Source: a virus. From it: a DNA stretch of 64,000 nt. Positions 47,777-55,525 of the stretch are shown here, in pieces. Every line of letters begins with the position of its first letter. Position 1 is the stretch's first letter. The notes below the pieces were generated by a model. It had not been told where the DNA came from. It did not search any database and saw only the letters and a list, made by a program, of their open reading frames with translations. The position numbers were made by a program, and so were the translations under genes. The stretch spans positions 1 to 64,000 of IMG/VR virus record IMGVR_UViG_3300044641_006950; one strand, 5' to 3'.

Positions 47777-47947
47777 TTACTGCCTCTGCTTTGCGTTTTC
47801 TTCTTCAATATATTGTTGAAGGAGAGATACATAAACTTCTCTTTCCCAAGGAATCATGTTATCAAGTTCTGTCAAAGAGTATTTATGATGCTGCATCAAG
47901 GAAAAATTAATTCTATAATATGCCTCAAGACTAGTATGAGACATCAT
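47777..47947 (-). CDS. Small baseplate-hub-cluster protein, possibly gp51-like, 56 aa
   Basis: Read directly: ATG 47947 (or 47944) overlaps the TAA of the gp26-like gene as TAATG. The product MMSHTSLEAYYRINFSLMQH continues with HKYSLTELDNMIPWEREVYV and ends EEENAKQRQ. This PWERE motif peptide follows gp26 in several T4-like phages, where it is annotated as gp51-like (hub assembly). T4 gp51 itself is about 250 residues, so the match is uncertain. It was recovered because its reading frame fits exactly between two genes. Confidence 0.55.
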   Translation of the reverse strand: MMSHTSLEAYYRINFSLMQHHKYSLTELDNMIPWEREVYVSLLQQYIEEENAKQRQ

Positions 47948-48669
47948 TAGCTGAAAAAACTTGCTAACCCTTCCAATACGATTTCATTGTCCTTTTTAGT
48001 TTTGGGATTTTTAATTACTACCTTATGAGTTAACTTTGGCATAGTTGTAAAGAAAGATTCAATTTCTTTAAACTGTTTGGTATTCATTTGCTCTACAAAT
48101 TCTACCAATTCTTTCTTGGTACAATCAGAAGCCGACCAACACTCCTCTGGTGTATATACCATATCAATGCAAGAAACAATCATATTCAAAGATTTATCTA
48201 CATCAATATTAGATTCTTGAAATTCAAAATTATTTTCAACAAATTGTTCCAATGAAGGATACTTCATCTTCATTGACAATTCATCGTCTATCTTAATGAT
48301 ATTAGAATGATTTTTTTCTTTGTGAACTTTAATCGTATCTAAATCAATTTCAGTAGATACTTGTGTTTCTCCATCGTCTGGACAGGTTACATTAACTTCT
48401 ATTTTTTCACCAATTGATTTTGCTCTAACGTTTAAGAAAATGTATTCAATATCAAAAGTTGCAAGTTCTGATATACTTATACCTTTTGTTTGAATACATT
48501 CGCTTAGTATCTGGACAATAGAATCTGTGATTGATTTCATATCTTCAGATTCTAATGCCATGATTAGAATTTTTTCTTCTCTTACCAAAAAAGGACGATA
48601 TTTAATCTTTTTTCCAGTAGAGGGAATTTCCAACTCATAAGTTGGTGTTGTAATTTTTGGTAAAGGCAT
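47947..48669 (-). CDS. 26: Baseplate hub protein gp26-like, 240 aa
   Basis: N-terminus MPLPKITTPTYELEIPSTGK then KIKYRPFLVREEKILIMALE, which is the signature of T4 gp26-type baseplate proteins. A core with ELATFDIEYIFLNVRAKSIG and a Cys (VTCPDDGETQ) follows. gp26 helps to assemble the hub in T4 and lies in the same cluster. A CATAAATA late promoter is 27 bases upstream. Confidence 0.75.
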   Translation of the reverse strand: MPLPKITTPTYELEIPSTGKKIKYRPFLVREEKILIMALESEDMKSITDSIVQILSECIQTKGISISELATFDIEYIFLNVRAKSIGEKIEVNVTCPDDGETQVSTEIDLDTIKVHKEKNHSNIIKIDDELSMKMKYPSLEQFVENNFEFQESNIDVDKSLNMIVSCIDMVYTPEECWSASDCTKKELVEFVEQMNTKQFKEIESFFTTMPKLTHKVVIKNPKTKKDNEIVLEGLASFFS

Positions 48670-48695
48670 AATTTCCTACACAAATCAGTTGCAAT

Positions 48696-48703
48696 TATTT
48701 ATG
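48696..48703 (-). promoter_or_regulatory. Late promoter CATAAATA
   Basis: One mismatch from TATAAATA on the minus strand, 27 bases before the gp26-like ATG and overlapping the stop of the upstream gene. Confidence 0.55.
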
Positions 48704-49541
48704 GTACTGGTGGTAAAGCATATTTAGTCTGATATACCGTATTGCTTACTGTTTTAGTAATAACATCTCCAGCAATGATAAGTTGAACTGTCCAAGTTCC
48801 ATCAGAATTTTTAAGAGCACCACCAACAACTGGCGGTCCTGCAATTTCTCTATACAATCTATAACGATCATAATTCATTGTTACCGTTACTTTCATAACT
48901 TCTGCTTCACCATAAGTAACAGGAATAGAGGCAATAGATTTTGGAAATGCATTAATTAATTGATATGTTATATTTGTGGTTCCTTCAACATCCCAGTTAT
49001 TTTCAAACTTTTTAATATAAACTCCAGATTGATTTTTATAAAATTTTGGATAATTAAATCTTCTATAATAAGGATTAATATTATTATCGTATAAACTTGG
49101 TTCATCTGGAACAGGATCTCCAGTTGATGGATCCTTTTTGCTATTTCCTCCAGAAACATAATCCATCCATGCCTCAAAAAATGTTAAAACATAATAGTTA
49201 CTATCAACATAAAAACTAAAATCAATATCGGTATTAATTCTAGTATGTGCAAATTCTTGAGCAACTCCCATAAAATTATCTTTTACTTCTGCAGTTGCAT
49301 AAGTAGAGGCAGGAAGATTTGCGTCAAAACACAATAAAGAAAGTTTTTTCTTAAATGTTGCAGTCCAATCAATTCCATAATACAAAGTGGTATTTTTTAG
49401 GTGTTCTAAAAAAGGTGTTGTAGAACCACTAGTTCCCCATCCATTTTCAATAAAAACTTGAAATTGATTAGTTCTCGCAACGTTGCCAAATTGCTCTCTA
49501 CCACTTAGCATTGTGAGAGCATTAATTGACGGGATTGGCAT
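48699..49541 (-). CDS. 54: Tail-tube initiator-like baseplate protein (gp54-like), 280 aa
   Basis: Begins MPIPSINALTMLSGREQFGN and has the beta-rich composition of tail-tube type folds (LSLLCFDANLPASTYATAEV, TDIDFSFYVDSNYYVLTFFE, YQLINAFPKSIASIPVTYGE). gp54 and gp19 share this fold in T4-like phages. The position in the hub cluster and the presence of a separate gp48 candidate on the plus strand make gp54 the best call. gp19-like tail-tube protein is the alternative. Confidence 0.6.
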   Translation of the reverse strand: MPIPSINALTMLSGREQFGNVARTNQFQVFIENGWGTSGSTTPFLEHLKNTTLYYGIDWTATFKKKLSLLCFDANLPASTYATAEVKDNFMGVAQEFAHTRINTDIDFSFYVDSNYYVLTFFEAWMDYVSGGNSKKDPSTGDPVPDEPSLYDNNINPYYRRFNYPKFYKNQSGVYIKKFENNWDVEGTTNITYQLINAFPKSIASIPVTYGEAEVMKVTVTMNYDRYRLYREIAGPPVVGGALKNSDGTWTVQLIIAGDVITKTVSNTVYQTKYALPPVP

Positions 49542-49542
49542 T

Positions 49543-49550
49543 TCTAAATA
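49543..49550 (+). promoter_or_regulatory. Late promoter TCTAAATA, plus strand
   Basis: One mismatch from TATAAATA on the plus strand, 30 bases before the gp4 ATG. It lies inside the leader of the divergent minus-strand gene. Confidence 0.45.
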
Positions 49551-49572
49551 CCTAATATTGGTCTATTAATGT

Positions 49573-49580
49573 TATTTAGA
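49573..49580 (-). promoter_or_regulatory. Late promoter TCTAAATA, minus strand
   Basis: The same octamer on the minus strand, 32 bases before the gp54-like ATG and overlapping the gp4 start codon. The two octamers face each other across 22 bp. Confidence 0.45.
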
Positions 49581-50017
49581 TGTCATATAAAGGAAAATAT
49601 AAACCAACATATCCCAACAAATACGCTGGAGATCCCACAAATATTATATACAGATCTTTGTGGGAAAGAAAATTCATGGTCTATTGTGACACAAATGAAA
49701 ATGTTTTAGAATGGTCTAATGAAGAAATGTTTGTTTGGTATAGATCTCCATTAGACAATAAACCTCATAGGTATTTTCCAGATTTTCTTATTAAAGTAAA
49801 AGAAGAAAATAGTTCAATTAAAAAGTATATGATTGAGATTAAACCAAAAAAGCAAATGACTCCTCCACCAAAACCAAAAAGACAAACAAAAGGATACTTA
49901 TATGAAGTTTATGAATATGCAAAAAATCAAGCAAAATGGGAAGCGGCAAAAGACTGGTGTTTAGATCGTGGATACGAATTTAAAGTTTTAACCGAAAATG
50001 AATTAGGTATTAAATAA
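49580..50017 (+). CDS. 4: Head completion protein gp4 (gp50/gp65)
   Basis: 145 residues, close to T4 gp4 (150). The motif GDPTNIIYRSLWERKFMVYC, then LEWSNEEMFVWYRSPLDNKP and HRYFPDFLIKVKEENSS is the nuclease-like fold described for gp4. It completes the DNA-filled head and allows tail joining. First gene of the plus-strand block; it ends with a TAATG coupling to the next gene. Confidence 0.85.
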   Translation: MSYKGKYKPTYPNKYAGDPTNIIYRSLWERKFMVYCDTNENVLEWSNEEMFVWYRSPLDNKPHRYFPDFLIKVKEENSSIKKYMIEIKPKKQMTPPPKPKRQTKGYLYEVYEYAKNQAKWEAAKDWCLDRGYEFKVLTENELGIK

Positions 50018-50412
50018 TGCCAAGAAAAACTTTAAAAGAAAGAAATAATCCAACTGACGATAAAAACAATCGTCTTCGTAAAAATTATGACGATCTAATT
50101 GGCACTGAAGATCCTGATGATATAATGTTAAGTTTATTAGAAGTCCTTAAAGAAACAACAACAAGTCCAAGTGTAGGAAAATTTTACACGTTTGTATATC
50201 GCCCCAAAACTTCAAACATTAGATATGACGAATATCCACTAGTTGCAATTACTGAATTGTTTCAATGGGGATTTAAAGGAATTAATTTTCATTGGGGGGG
50301 ACATAGACAATATACATGGAACGAAATAATTGGTCCTTTGCATATAATTTATCCAGAAGAACTAAAAGACGCACAAGCTCTTCCTTTTAAAAAAATCAGA
50401 CTAAATAATTAA
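50017..50412 (+). CDS. Conserved hypothetical protein in the gp4-gp48-gp53 block, 131 aa
   Basis: Begins MPRKTLKERNNPTDDKNNRL, helical and charged. A beta-rich C-terminal part carries FYTFVYRPKTSNIRYDEYPL, then FQWGFKGINFHWGGHRQYTW. This looks like a conserved small structural or assembly protein of cyanomyoviruses, possibly a tail or neck component. The start overlaps the gp4 stop. I know no T4 equivalent. Confidence 0.65.
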   Translation: MPRKTLKERNNPTDDKNNRLRKNYDDLIGTEDPDDIMLSLLEVLKETTTSPSVGKFYTFVYRPKTSNIRYDEYPLVAITELFQWGFKGINFHWGGHRQYTWNEIIGPLHIIYPEELKDAQALPFKKIRLNN

Positions 50413-50421
50413 AAAAGGATA

Positions 50422-51372
50422 ATGACTACTGTTCTAAGATATCCTTACGAAGCAATAACCGAAACAACAGATTATTTGCAAATTGCAATTAAAAAATACG
50501 TTGCTGGAGGATTACCTACACTAACAAGTCCTAGTTCTAGAAGAAGAATAGGAAAAGCGACAGATGTTGGAGCAACTGCTTCGTCTGTAGCAGAATTAGT
50601 TGATGACGGAATTATTTTATTGCCTATGCCTTCAAATATTCAAGATAGTAATTCTGTTGGATATGGTGACGATACTATAAATTCTTATGCAGCAGCAGCA
50701 GCAGGATTGGTTAGTAAGACTATAAATGAAGGAAACATTATAGCTCCAGAAAAATTAGTCGATCAAATAGGAGCAAATGCTGGTCTTACATTAAATACTC
50801 TTATTGAAGATGATGATGCAAGATTAGCAGTTAACAGATATTTTGCCTCTCAAGCGGTAAATGTTTTTGGTGCAAATGTTTCACCGGATCAAATATTAGC
50901 AAGATCGGTAGGTAGAATATTTAATCCAAATATGGAGTTACTTTTTAACAATGTAACTCTTAGATCTTTTAGATTTTCTTTTAAAATGACTCCAAGAGAT
51001 GAAAATGAATCTCTTCAAATAAAATCTATCATAAGATCTTTTAAAAGAAATATGGCACCAAAAGTTTATGCTGCATTTTTAGAAACTCCAAATATTTTTG
51101 AACTTACTTATAGAAAAGGAAATACTGATCATCCATTTTTAAATAAATTTAAAGAATGTGCTTTAACTGATATGGGTGTAAACTACACTGGTGAAAATGT
51201 TTATGCAACTTATGCAGATGGAACTCCAATCTCTATAATTATGGATTTGACATTTAAAGAACTATCTCCAATTTATGATAGTGATTATAACGATGAAGCA
51301 ACAGATAAACCAATTTCTGGAACAGACTTAACGTATAAGAGGTCTGGTGGAACAAAAGGAGTAGGATACTAA
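50422..51372 (+). CDS. 48: Baseplate tail-tube cap gp48-like, 316 aa
   Basis: Begins TTVLRYPYEAITETTDYLQI, resembling the N-terminus of the gp48 tail-tube cap proteins. The C-terminal half is beta-rich (ELLFNNVTLRSFRFSFKMTP, IFELTYRKGNTDHPFLNKFK, SIIMDLTFKELSPIYDSD) and matches the tail-tube-like fold. T4 gp48 has 364 residues. The location before gp53 fits the baseplate set, so the assignment is probable. Confidence 0.7.
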   Translation: MTTVLRYPYEAITETTDYLQIAIKKYVAGGLPTLTSPSSRRRIGKATDVGATASSVAELVDDGIILLPMPSNIQDSNSVGYGDDTINSYAAAAAGLVSKTINEGNIIAPEKLVDQIGANAGLTLNTLIEDDDARLAVNRYFASQAVNVFGANVSPDQILARSVGRIFNPNMELLFNNVTLRSFRFSFKMTPRDENESLQIKSIIRSFKRNMAPKVYAAFLETPNIFELTYRKGNTDHPFLNKFKECALTDMGVNYTGENVYATYADGTPISIIMDLTFKELSPIYDSDYNDEATDKPISGTDLTYKRSGGTKGVGY

Positions 51373-51373
51373 A

Positions 51374-52075
51374 ATGGGATACTTCAGAGAACTTCCAGAT
51401 TTAGAATATCTCTCACCTTTATCTGATAGAAATTCTTCTTCAGAATATATTACTGTAAAAAATATATTTAAAAGAGTTAAAATTAGAGAAGATATTCAAA
51501 ACTATATAACTGCATTTAACAAGTATATAATCAGAGACGGAGATCGTCCAGATAATGTTGCAGAAGAATTATATGGAGATTCTGATCTTGATTGGGTGGT
51601 TTTAATTAGTGCAGATATTCGCAATATTCGGGATCAATGGCCTTTATCAGACAAGGATATTTTTCTTTACGCTGAAAAAATTTATGGCAATTCTTTAAAT
51701 GATGCCAGATTCTATGAGACAATAGAAGTAAAAGATTCTAAAGGTAGATTAATTTTACCAGAAAAATTAATTGTAGATAAAAACTTCAAATCTCCAAGAC
51801 CATCGACTGATATTGAACCAAATACTTCTTATGTGAAATTTTATGATAGTGGATTAAAAACAATCATAACAAAATATAATGTTACCACTTTAGTTACAAA
51901 CTATGAGCATGAAGTTAGAAAAAATGACGATAAAAGAAATATATTTGTTTTGAGAAGAGAATATCTACAACAATTTTTAAATGATAGTAGAAAATTAATG
52001 TTATATTCCGATTCAACTCAATATGTTGATGATAGATTAAAAAGAGCAGATAATATTAGAATTAAATCACCATAA
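51374..52075 (+). CDS. 53: Baseplate wedge protein gp53-like, 233 aa
   Basis: The region DGDRPDNVAEELYGDSDLDW followed by VVLISADIRNIRDQWPLSDK is the gp53 signature of T4-like phages (a region related to LysM). gp53 joins the wedges to the hub. Length is near T4 gp53 (196). The gene starts one base after gp48 ends and overlaps by 9 bases with the convergent Mom-like gene. Confidence 0.8.
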   Translation: MGYFRELPDLEYLSPLSDRNSSSEYITVKNIFKRVKIREDIQNYITAFNKYIIRDGDRPDNVAEELYGDSDLDWVVLISADIRNIRDQWPLSDKDIFLYAEKIYGNSLNDARFYETIEVKDSKGRLILPEKLIVDKNFKSPRPSTDIEPNTSYVKFYDSGLKTIITKYNVTTLVTNYEHEVRKNDDKRNIFVLRREYLQQFLNDSRKLMLYSDSTQYVDDRLKRADNIRIKSP

Positions 52076-52654
52076 GAGTTCTAGATTCTTATCAAAAACC
52101 ATCACATATCGGTGCTTGCGGGAGCGGTCTTTCCATTCTCCTTCAGCACCTTTAATTTTGCCTCTAGAGTGTTTAGTTCCGTCTGCATAGTAGAAATCTT
52201 TTTTTGCGTCTGTGAGTCCACAATACTTAAAGTTACAAGCGCGATAGATTGTACCATTATGGAAATCACTATCAGCGTAAGAGATGATTGCTTTAACTTC
52301 AGTATCCTTCCGTAACTGTCTAATCGATCTTGAAATAAACCAAGAAGTGATATTATACTCGTTTCCTTGAGTTTCGGGGTGGATGCAAAGTCGTGAAAGT
52401 TCAAATAATCCTTCTTGCTCATTTCTTTCTAATCCAAATGCTCCTTGTGCTACTTCAGGTACTGGAAGTCCAGTAAAAATACAAACACCCAACAATCCAC
52501 CAATGTTTAGGGGTGAAAACTCATTCTTCTTAAAGAGACCGTAGTTATAACCAGACTTAAATCCCTTAGAAAAATCTTTTAGATAATGATAAGTTAGTAG
52601 AAGTTCTTCTGCCTGCTTTTTTGCGATACGGTCAATATAATAGTCAGATTTCAT
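52067..52654 (-). CDS. Mom-like DNA-modification protein
   Basis: 195 residues. YIDRIAKKQAEELLLTYHYL, GLLGVCIFTGLPVPEVAQGA, LSRLCIHPETQGNEYNITSW and ISYADSDFHNGTIYRACNFK are the order and style of the phage Mu Mom family (GNAT-like fold). Such proteins make an unusual base modification in phage DNA that blocks restriction. The gene has no Shine-Dalgarno: its ATG follows a terminator U-run by one base. Whether this copy makes momylated adenine cannot be read from sequence. It is the only modification gene seen in the window. Confidence 0.75.
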   Translation of the reverse strand: MKSDYYIDRIAKKQAEELLLTYHYLKDFSKGFKSGYNYGLFKKNEFSPLNIGGLLGVCIFTGLPVPEVAQGAFGLERNEQEGLFELSRLCIHPETQGNEYNITSWFISRSIRQLRKDTEVKAIISYADSDFHNGTIYRACNFKYCGLTDAKKDFYYADGTKHSRGKIKGAEGEWKDRSRKHRYVMVFDKNLELLW

Positions 52655-52681
52655 AAAAAAAGGGGAGACCGTTGCCTCCCC
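52655..52681 (-). terminator. Terminator after gp32, against the Mom-like start codon
   Basis: Minus-strand stem GGGGAG/CTCCCC (52681-52676 with 52667-52662) followed by TTTTTTT (52661-52655). The Mom-like ATG starts at the next base. Confidence 0.85.
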
Positions 52682-52684
52682 AGT

Positions 52685-52713
52685 ATTATAGCAGATAATC
52701 AGTCTTCTGCCAA
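52685..52713 (-). promoter_or_regulatory. Sigma70-type promoter inside the end of gp32
   Basis: Minus strand TTGGCA (52713-52708), 17-bp spacer, TATAAT (52690-52685). Transcription would begin about 52678 and meet the terminator hairpin at once, just before the Mom-like gene. Confidence 0.6.
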
Positions 52714-53619
52714 GCGAGCGAAGTAGGAAAGTGCATCATCATCCTCATTATCTTCTACGGGTGCAGTAGCACGACGGGTAGGTTGAAGATTGTTAAGTTC
52801 TGCACGAAGATCATCATCAAGTTCTTTTGTAGAACCACGATAATCATCTTCATCTTCAACTTCTTCAGCAATACGTGTATTCTTGGTTCCAAGGACAGAA
52901 CTAAGACGCTTTTTCAGTTCCTCATAAGTCTTGAATTCACTAGGAGACATGAAATCTGCGAGAGAATACTGCTTCTTCCAGATTGCTTCCATTGCGTCAT
53001 CATCATCAAGAAGAGCACTTTGAGAAGCAAATTCACTGGAATCATAGTTACGATAACCAGCAACGTTCTTTGCCTTCAGTTTGAAGTTAGCACCTTGCCA
53101 GAAGTCAAAGGGATCAATGGGAGATTCATCTTCAAACTCAGGTTGCATTGCTTCGGTAATCTTATCAAAGATTTTCTTACCGTACTTGAAGAGGAACACC
53201 TTACCCTCATTGGAAGGATTAGCAGGATCCTTTACCACATAGATGTTAGACACATAGGTCAGTTTGCGCTTCTGCTTACGAGCAACTTCTTTACCAGCAT
53301 CAGTACCATTGTTCCAGAGACCAGAGTTGTGCTCACAGACGGGACACTTTTGATTGATACTTGTCAGGCAGTTGTCAATCAACCAACCACCAGGACCTTG
53401 GAATGCGTGAGAATAAACCTTCACAAAAGGAAGATCTTCTCCATCGGGAGCAGGAAGGAATCGGATTACTGCATATCCATTCCCACTCTTATCACAGTCT
53501 AACTTCCATACACGTTCGTCGGAAGAACTGCCAGAACTATTCATTTTTTCGACTTCTTTCACCAGTTTTTCGGTGAGAGAACCAAGTTTAGATTGCTTTT
53601 TAAGATCGGCAAATGCCAT
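52699..53619 (-). CDS. 32: Single-stranded DNA-binding protein gp32
   Basis: 306 residues, T4 gp32 is 301. The N-terminus MAFADLKKQSKLGSLTEKLV matches the basic cooperativity domain (LAST-like). The core has FLPAPDGEDLPFVKVYSHAF and the zinc site NCLTSINQKCPVCEH with a His nearby (about residues 70-95). The acidic C-terminus (VEDNEDDDALSYFARLAED) mediates protein contacts in T4. It coats single-stranded DNA in replication and recombination. Own sigma70-type promoter at 53662-53690 and a GAGG ribosome site. Confidence 0.95.
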   Translation of the reverse strand: MAFADLKKQSKLGSLTEKLVKEVEKMNSSGSSSDERVWKLDCDKSGNGYAVIRFLPAPDGEDLPFVKVYSHAFQGPGGWLIDNCLTSINQKCPVCEHNSGLWNNGTDAGKEVARKQKRKLTYVSNIYVVKDPANPSNEGKVFLFKYGKKIFDKITEAMQPEFEDESPIDPFDFWQGANFKLKAKNVAGYRNYDSSEFASQSALLDDDDAMEAIWKKQYSLADFMSPSEFKTYEELKKRLSSVLGTKNTRIAEEVEDEDDYRGSTKELDDDLRAELNNLQPTRRATAPVEDNEDDDALSYFARLAED

Positions 53620-53661
53620 TTAGATACCTCGGATAGTTTGGATTCGGGGGATTACTCGGAT

Positions 53662-53690
53662 AGTATAACAGGATTTGGGGGATCAGTCAA
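53662..53690 (-). promoter_or_regulatory. Sigma70-type promoter of gp32
   Basis: Minus strand TTGACT (53690-53685), 17-bp spacer, TATACT (53667-53662). It overlaps the end of the DUF1825 gene. Starts gp32 as a separate transcript. Confidence 0.75.
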
Positions 53691-54012
53691 GGTACTTCTT
53701 GAGGGATTCAATTGTTTTTGTCATACTAGTGAATAAAACTTGCATATCAGTTTCAGGGGAAAATCCCATGATTGCAACTGATTTGCGTAGATTCTCTTTC
53801 ATCTCAACCGCTTTAGGGTCGTCTGAGAGAGATAACCTAGTATACATCACTCTCTGCTTTTCTAGCAAGAGGGACAGTTTTTCAATGTGTTCCAGTTTGT
53901 CTTCACGGGGCATTATACCGAAAGTGAGAATACTTCCGTAAATCTGTTCTTGTAACTTGTTAATTTCTTTCAGTTCTTCTTGAATAATATCAGAATCAAA
54001 AAAGTTACTCAT
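53683..54012 (-). CDS. DUF1825-family protein, 109 aa
   Basis: Begins MSNFFDSDIIQEELKEINKL and continues MPREDKLEHIEKLSLLLEKQ then RVMYTRLSLSDDPKAVEMKE, the pattern of the cyanobacterial DUF1825 family (FFDSDxVQEE near the start, then a helical core). Helical protein of about the family's usual length. Function unknown. It lies between gp32 and gp59, overlapping gp59 by 8 bases, which suggests a role in replication or late transcription, perhaps replacing a host regulator. Confidence 0.75.
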   Translation of the reverse strand: MSNFFDSDIIQEELKEINKLQEQIYGSILTFGIMPREDKLEHIEKLSLLLEKQRVMYTRLSLSDDPKAVEMKENLRKSVAIMGFSPETDMQVLFTSMTKTIESLKKYLD

Positions 54013-54601
54013 TTACAATTTCCCGTAAAATGCGTTTAAATTGGAATACGTCTATATTTAGAAAAGGAGAATATTTTTTGATTTTTAAACTTACGGTTTC
54101 CCATACTGGGTCAAGAAGATTTTTATCAAAATCTGTTGAGAAATGGAATATTTTTTCGTAGATAGTTAAAGTTTCTAACGACAACTTCCCGCTTAGAAAT
54201 CTTTTGAGAACTGGTGGATGTCCTTTGGAACAGTTCAAGACATCCTCTAATTTGATCTCCGAGAACAATTCGTTGCTTTGCTCTTTGAACAAGTAAGTCA
54301 AACTCTGTTGTCTCCGCATCCAATCTGCGTAAGTCCTTTCTCCAGAATTGATAATTTCTCCAATCCATATTTGATTTACGCTAGTAGATTCTACAAAGTT
54401 TGCAACCAAGAAATTAACAATTTCTTCGTCCTTATACTTGCGACTTGTTTTTTCAAACCAGTATTTGTCACGACGCTTGTTGAACGAAGTGATACTGGCA
54501 CGAGTCTTAGCACCATATTTAAAGAAGTCGTATTTTGGATTTGTAAAATGATTTTTGAGTGACAAATAATGTTGATAAGTTTCAAAAGGAGTCACAATCA
54601 T
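54005..54601 (-). CDS. 59: Helicase loader gp59
   Basis: 198 residues, T4 gp59 is 217. MIVTPFETYQHYLSLKNHFT, then YDFFKYGAKTRASITSFNKR and RRDKYWFEKTSRKY, matches the gp59 family, including the basic fork-binding region. It loads the gp41 helicase onto gp32-coated DNA. ATGA-type overlap with gp33, and close to gp32, a typical T4 order. Confidence 0.85.
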   Translation of the reverse strand: MIVTPFETYQHYLSLKNHFTNPKYDFFKYGAKTRASITSFNKRRDKYWFEKTSRKYKDEEIVNFLVANFVESTSVNQIWIGEIINSGERTYADWMRRQQSLTYLFKEQSNELFSEIKLEDVLNCSKGHPPVLKRFLSGKLSLETLTIYEKIFHFSTDFDKNLLDPVWETVSLKIKKYSPFLNIDVFQFKRILREIVNE

Positions 54602-54858
54602 AAAGGCAATTTAGCACGCGATGTTTTTTTCATAAAGTTAAGACGAGTTGCGTCCCACTTTAACCTTTCTTTTAAAGGTTTTGAAATAAGTTTTGCAACA
54701 GACTCCACATCAAGAGTGTTAAGTTCGCAGTAATGAACTATAGCGTCAATGTAATTAATATTTTCTTCAGACACTATTTTTTCAATTTCTAGTGCAAATT
54801 TTGAAGGCGTTAAAAACTTATTATCTATTGCTTGTTCTAATTCTTTATTATGTTCCAT
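54598..54858 (-). CDS. 33: Late transcription coactivator gp33
   Basis: Start at ATG 54858 (MEHNKELEQAIDNKFLTPSK), 86 aa; the longer frame would extend 110 bases into the nuclease gene. The segment INYIDAIVHYCELNTLDVES followed by VAKLISKPLKERLKWDATRL and LNFMKKTSRAKLPL matches cyanophage gp33. It links RNA polymerase with gp45 and gp55 for late transcription in T4. Shares 11 bases with the upstream stop. Confidence 0.8.
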   Translation of the reverse strand: MEHNKELEQAIDNKFLTPSKFALEIEKIVSEENINYIDAIVHYCELNTLDVESVAKLISKPLKERLKWDATRLNFMKKTSRAKLPL

Positions 54859-55525
54859 ATGATTCCAATTTATCTCTAACAAACTCTCTAATATATTGGG
54901 TGAGTAGTTTGATGTACTTTGATTTGTCTCTTTCTTCATAAACGACGCATTCTCCATTTTCGCAAGCCATAATAATTACAAGTTTTTTTACGGGAATTTC
55001 AGTAAGTTCATAGAACATACATGCATAAGCAACACACTGAACAAAATAATGTTCAATCCATTCCCGTGGTTTTGGTTTTTTAGATGTTTTAAAGTCTATT
55101 ATTGCTAATTCACCGTCAAACTCTGCAATACAATCTACAGTTCCTGCTACTCCAAGAATTTTGCTGTATAAGGAACTTTCAAGAGCATAAACATTATTTA
55201 TACGATTTAAATCTGGTTTAGAAATTTTAAACAAAAATTCTGACAGTGGTTGAACATCTGGTAAATTTTCATTCTTAAGGTGGTGTTCTACCAAAGTATG
55301 CATATCAGTACCACGACTAGTTGCTTGTTTGGTAATTTTATTTGCTTCTTCCTCACCCACTTTTTTACGCCAGTTAGCAAAAAACTGGCGATTTTTATGA
55401 CTGGTTACTGAAGTAATTGAAACAAGCCTAAGTAGTTGTTCAAGATCTGGTACTTTATAATAACGAACACCGTCTATAGTCTCCCTCTCAAGTTGAGGTA
55501 AATTCAAATCAATATGTTTAAACAT
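54848..55525 (-). CDS. PD-(D/E)XK nuclease, RecB/Cas4-like, 225 aa
   Basis: The catalytic core is about residues 75-160: HTLVEHHLKN (helix with His), GVAGTVDCIAEFDGELAIID (Asp), then DFKTSKKPKPREWIEHYFVQ (Asp-Phe-Lys and downstream helix), which is the PD-(D/E)XK plan. Such genes are common and unnamed in cyanophages, probably a DNA exonuclease in recombination, repair or host DNA breakdown. It is one base from the PhoH stop and overlaps gp33. Confidence 0.8.
   Translation of the reverse strand: MFKHIDLNLPQLERETIDGVRYYKVPDLEQLLRLVSITSVTSHKNRQFFANWRKKVGEEEANKITKQATSRGTDMHTLVEHHLKNENLPDVQPLSEFLFKISKPDLNRINNVYALESSLYSKILGVAGTVDCIAEFDGELAIIDFKTSKKPKPREWIEHYFVQCVAYACMFYELTEIPVKKLVIIMACENGECVVYEERDKSKYIKLLTQYIREFVRDKLESYGT

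Noticed and set aside
52783-53502. 239-aa plus-strand frame opposite gp32
   Set aside because: Antisense to gp32; composition is that of a complement strand and no start signal is present.
54859-54957. Longer start for gp33
   Set aside because: It overlaps 110 bases of the nuclease gene and adds residues not expected for gp33. The ATG at 54858 overlaps by only 11 bases.
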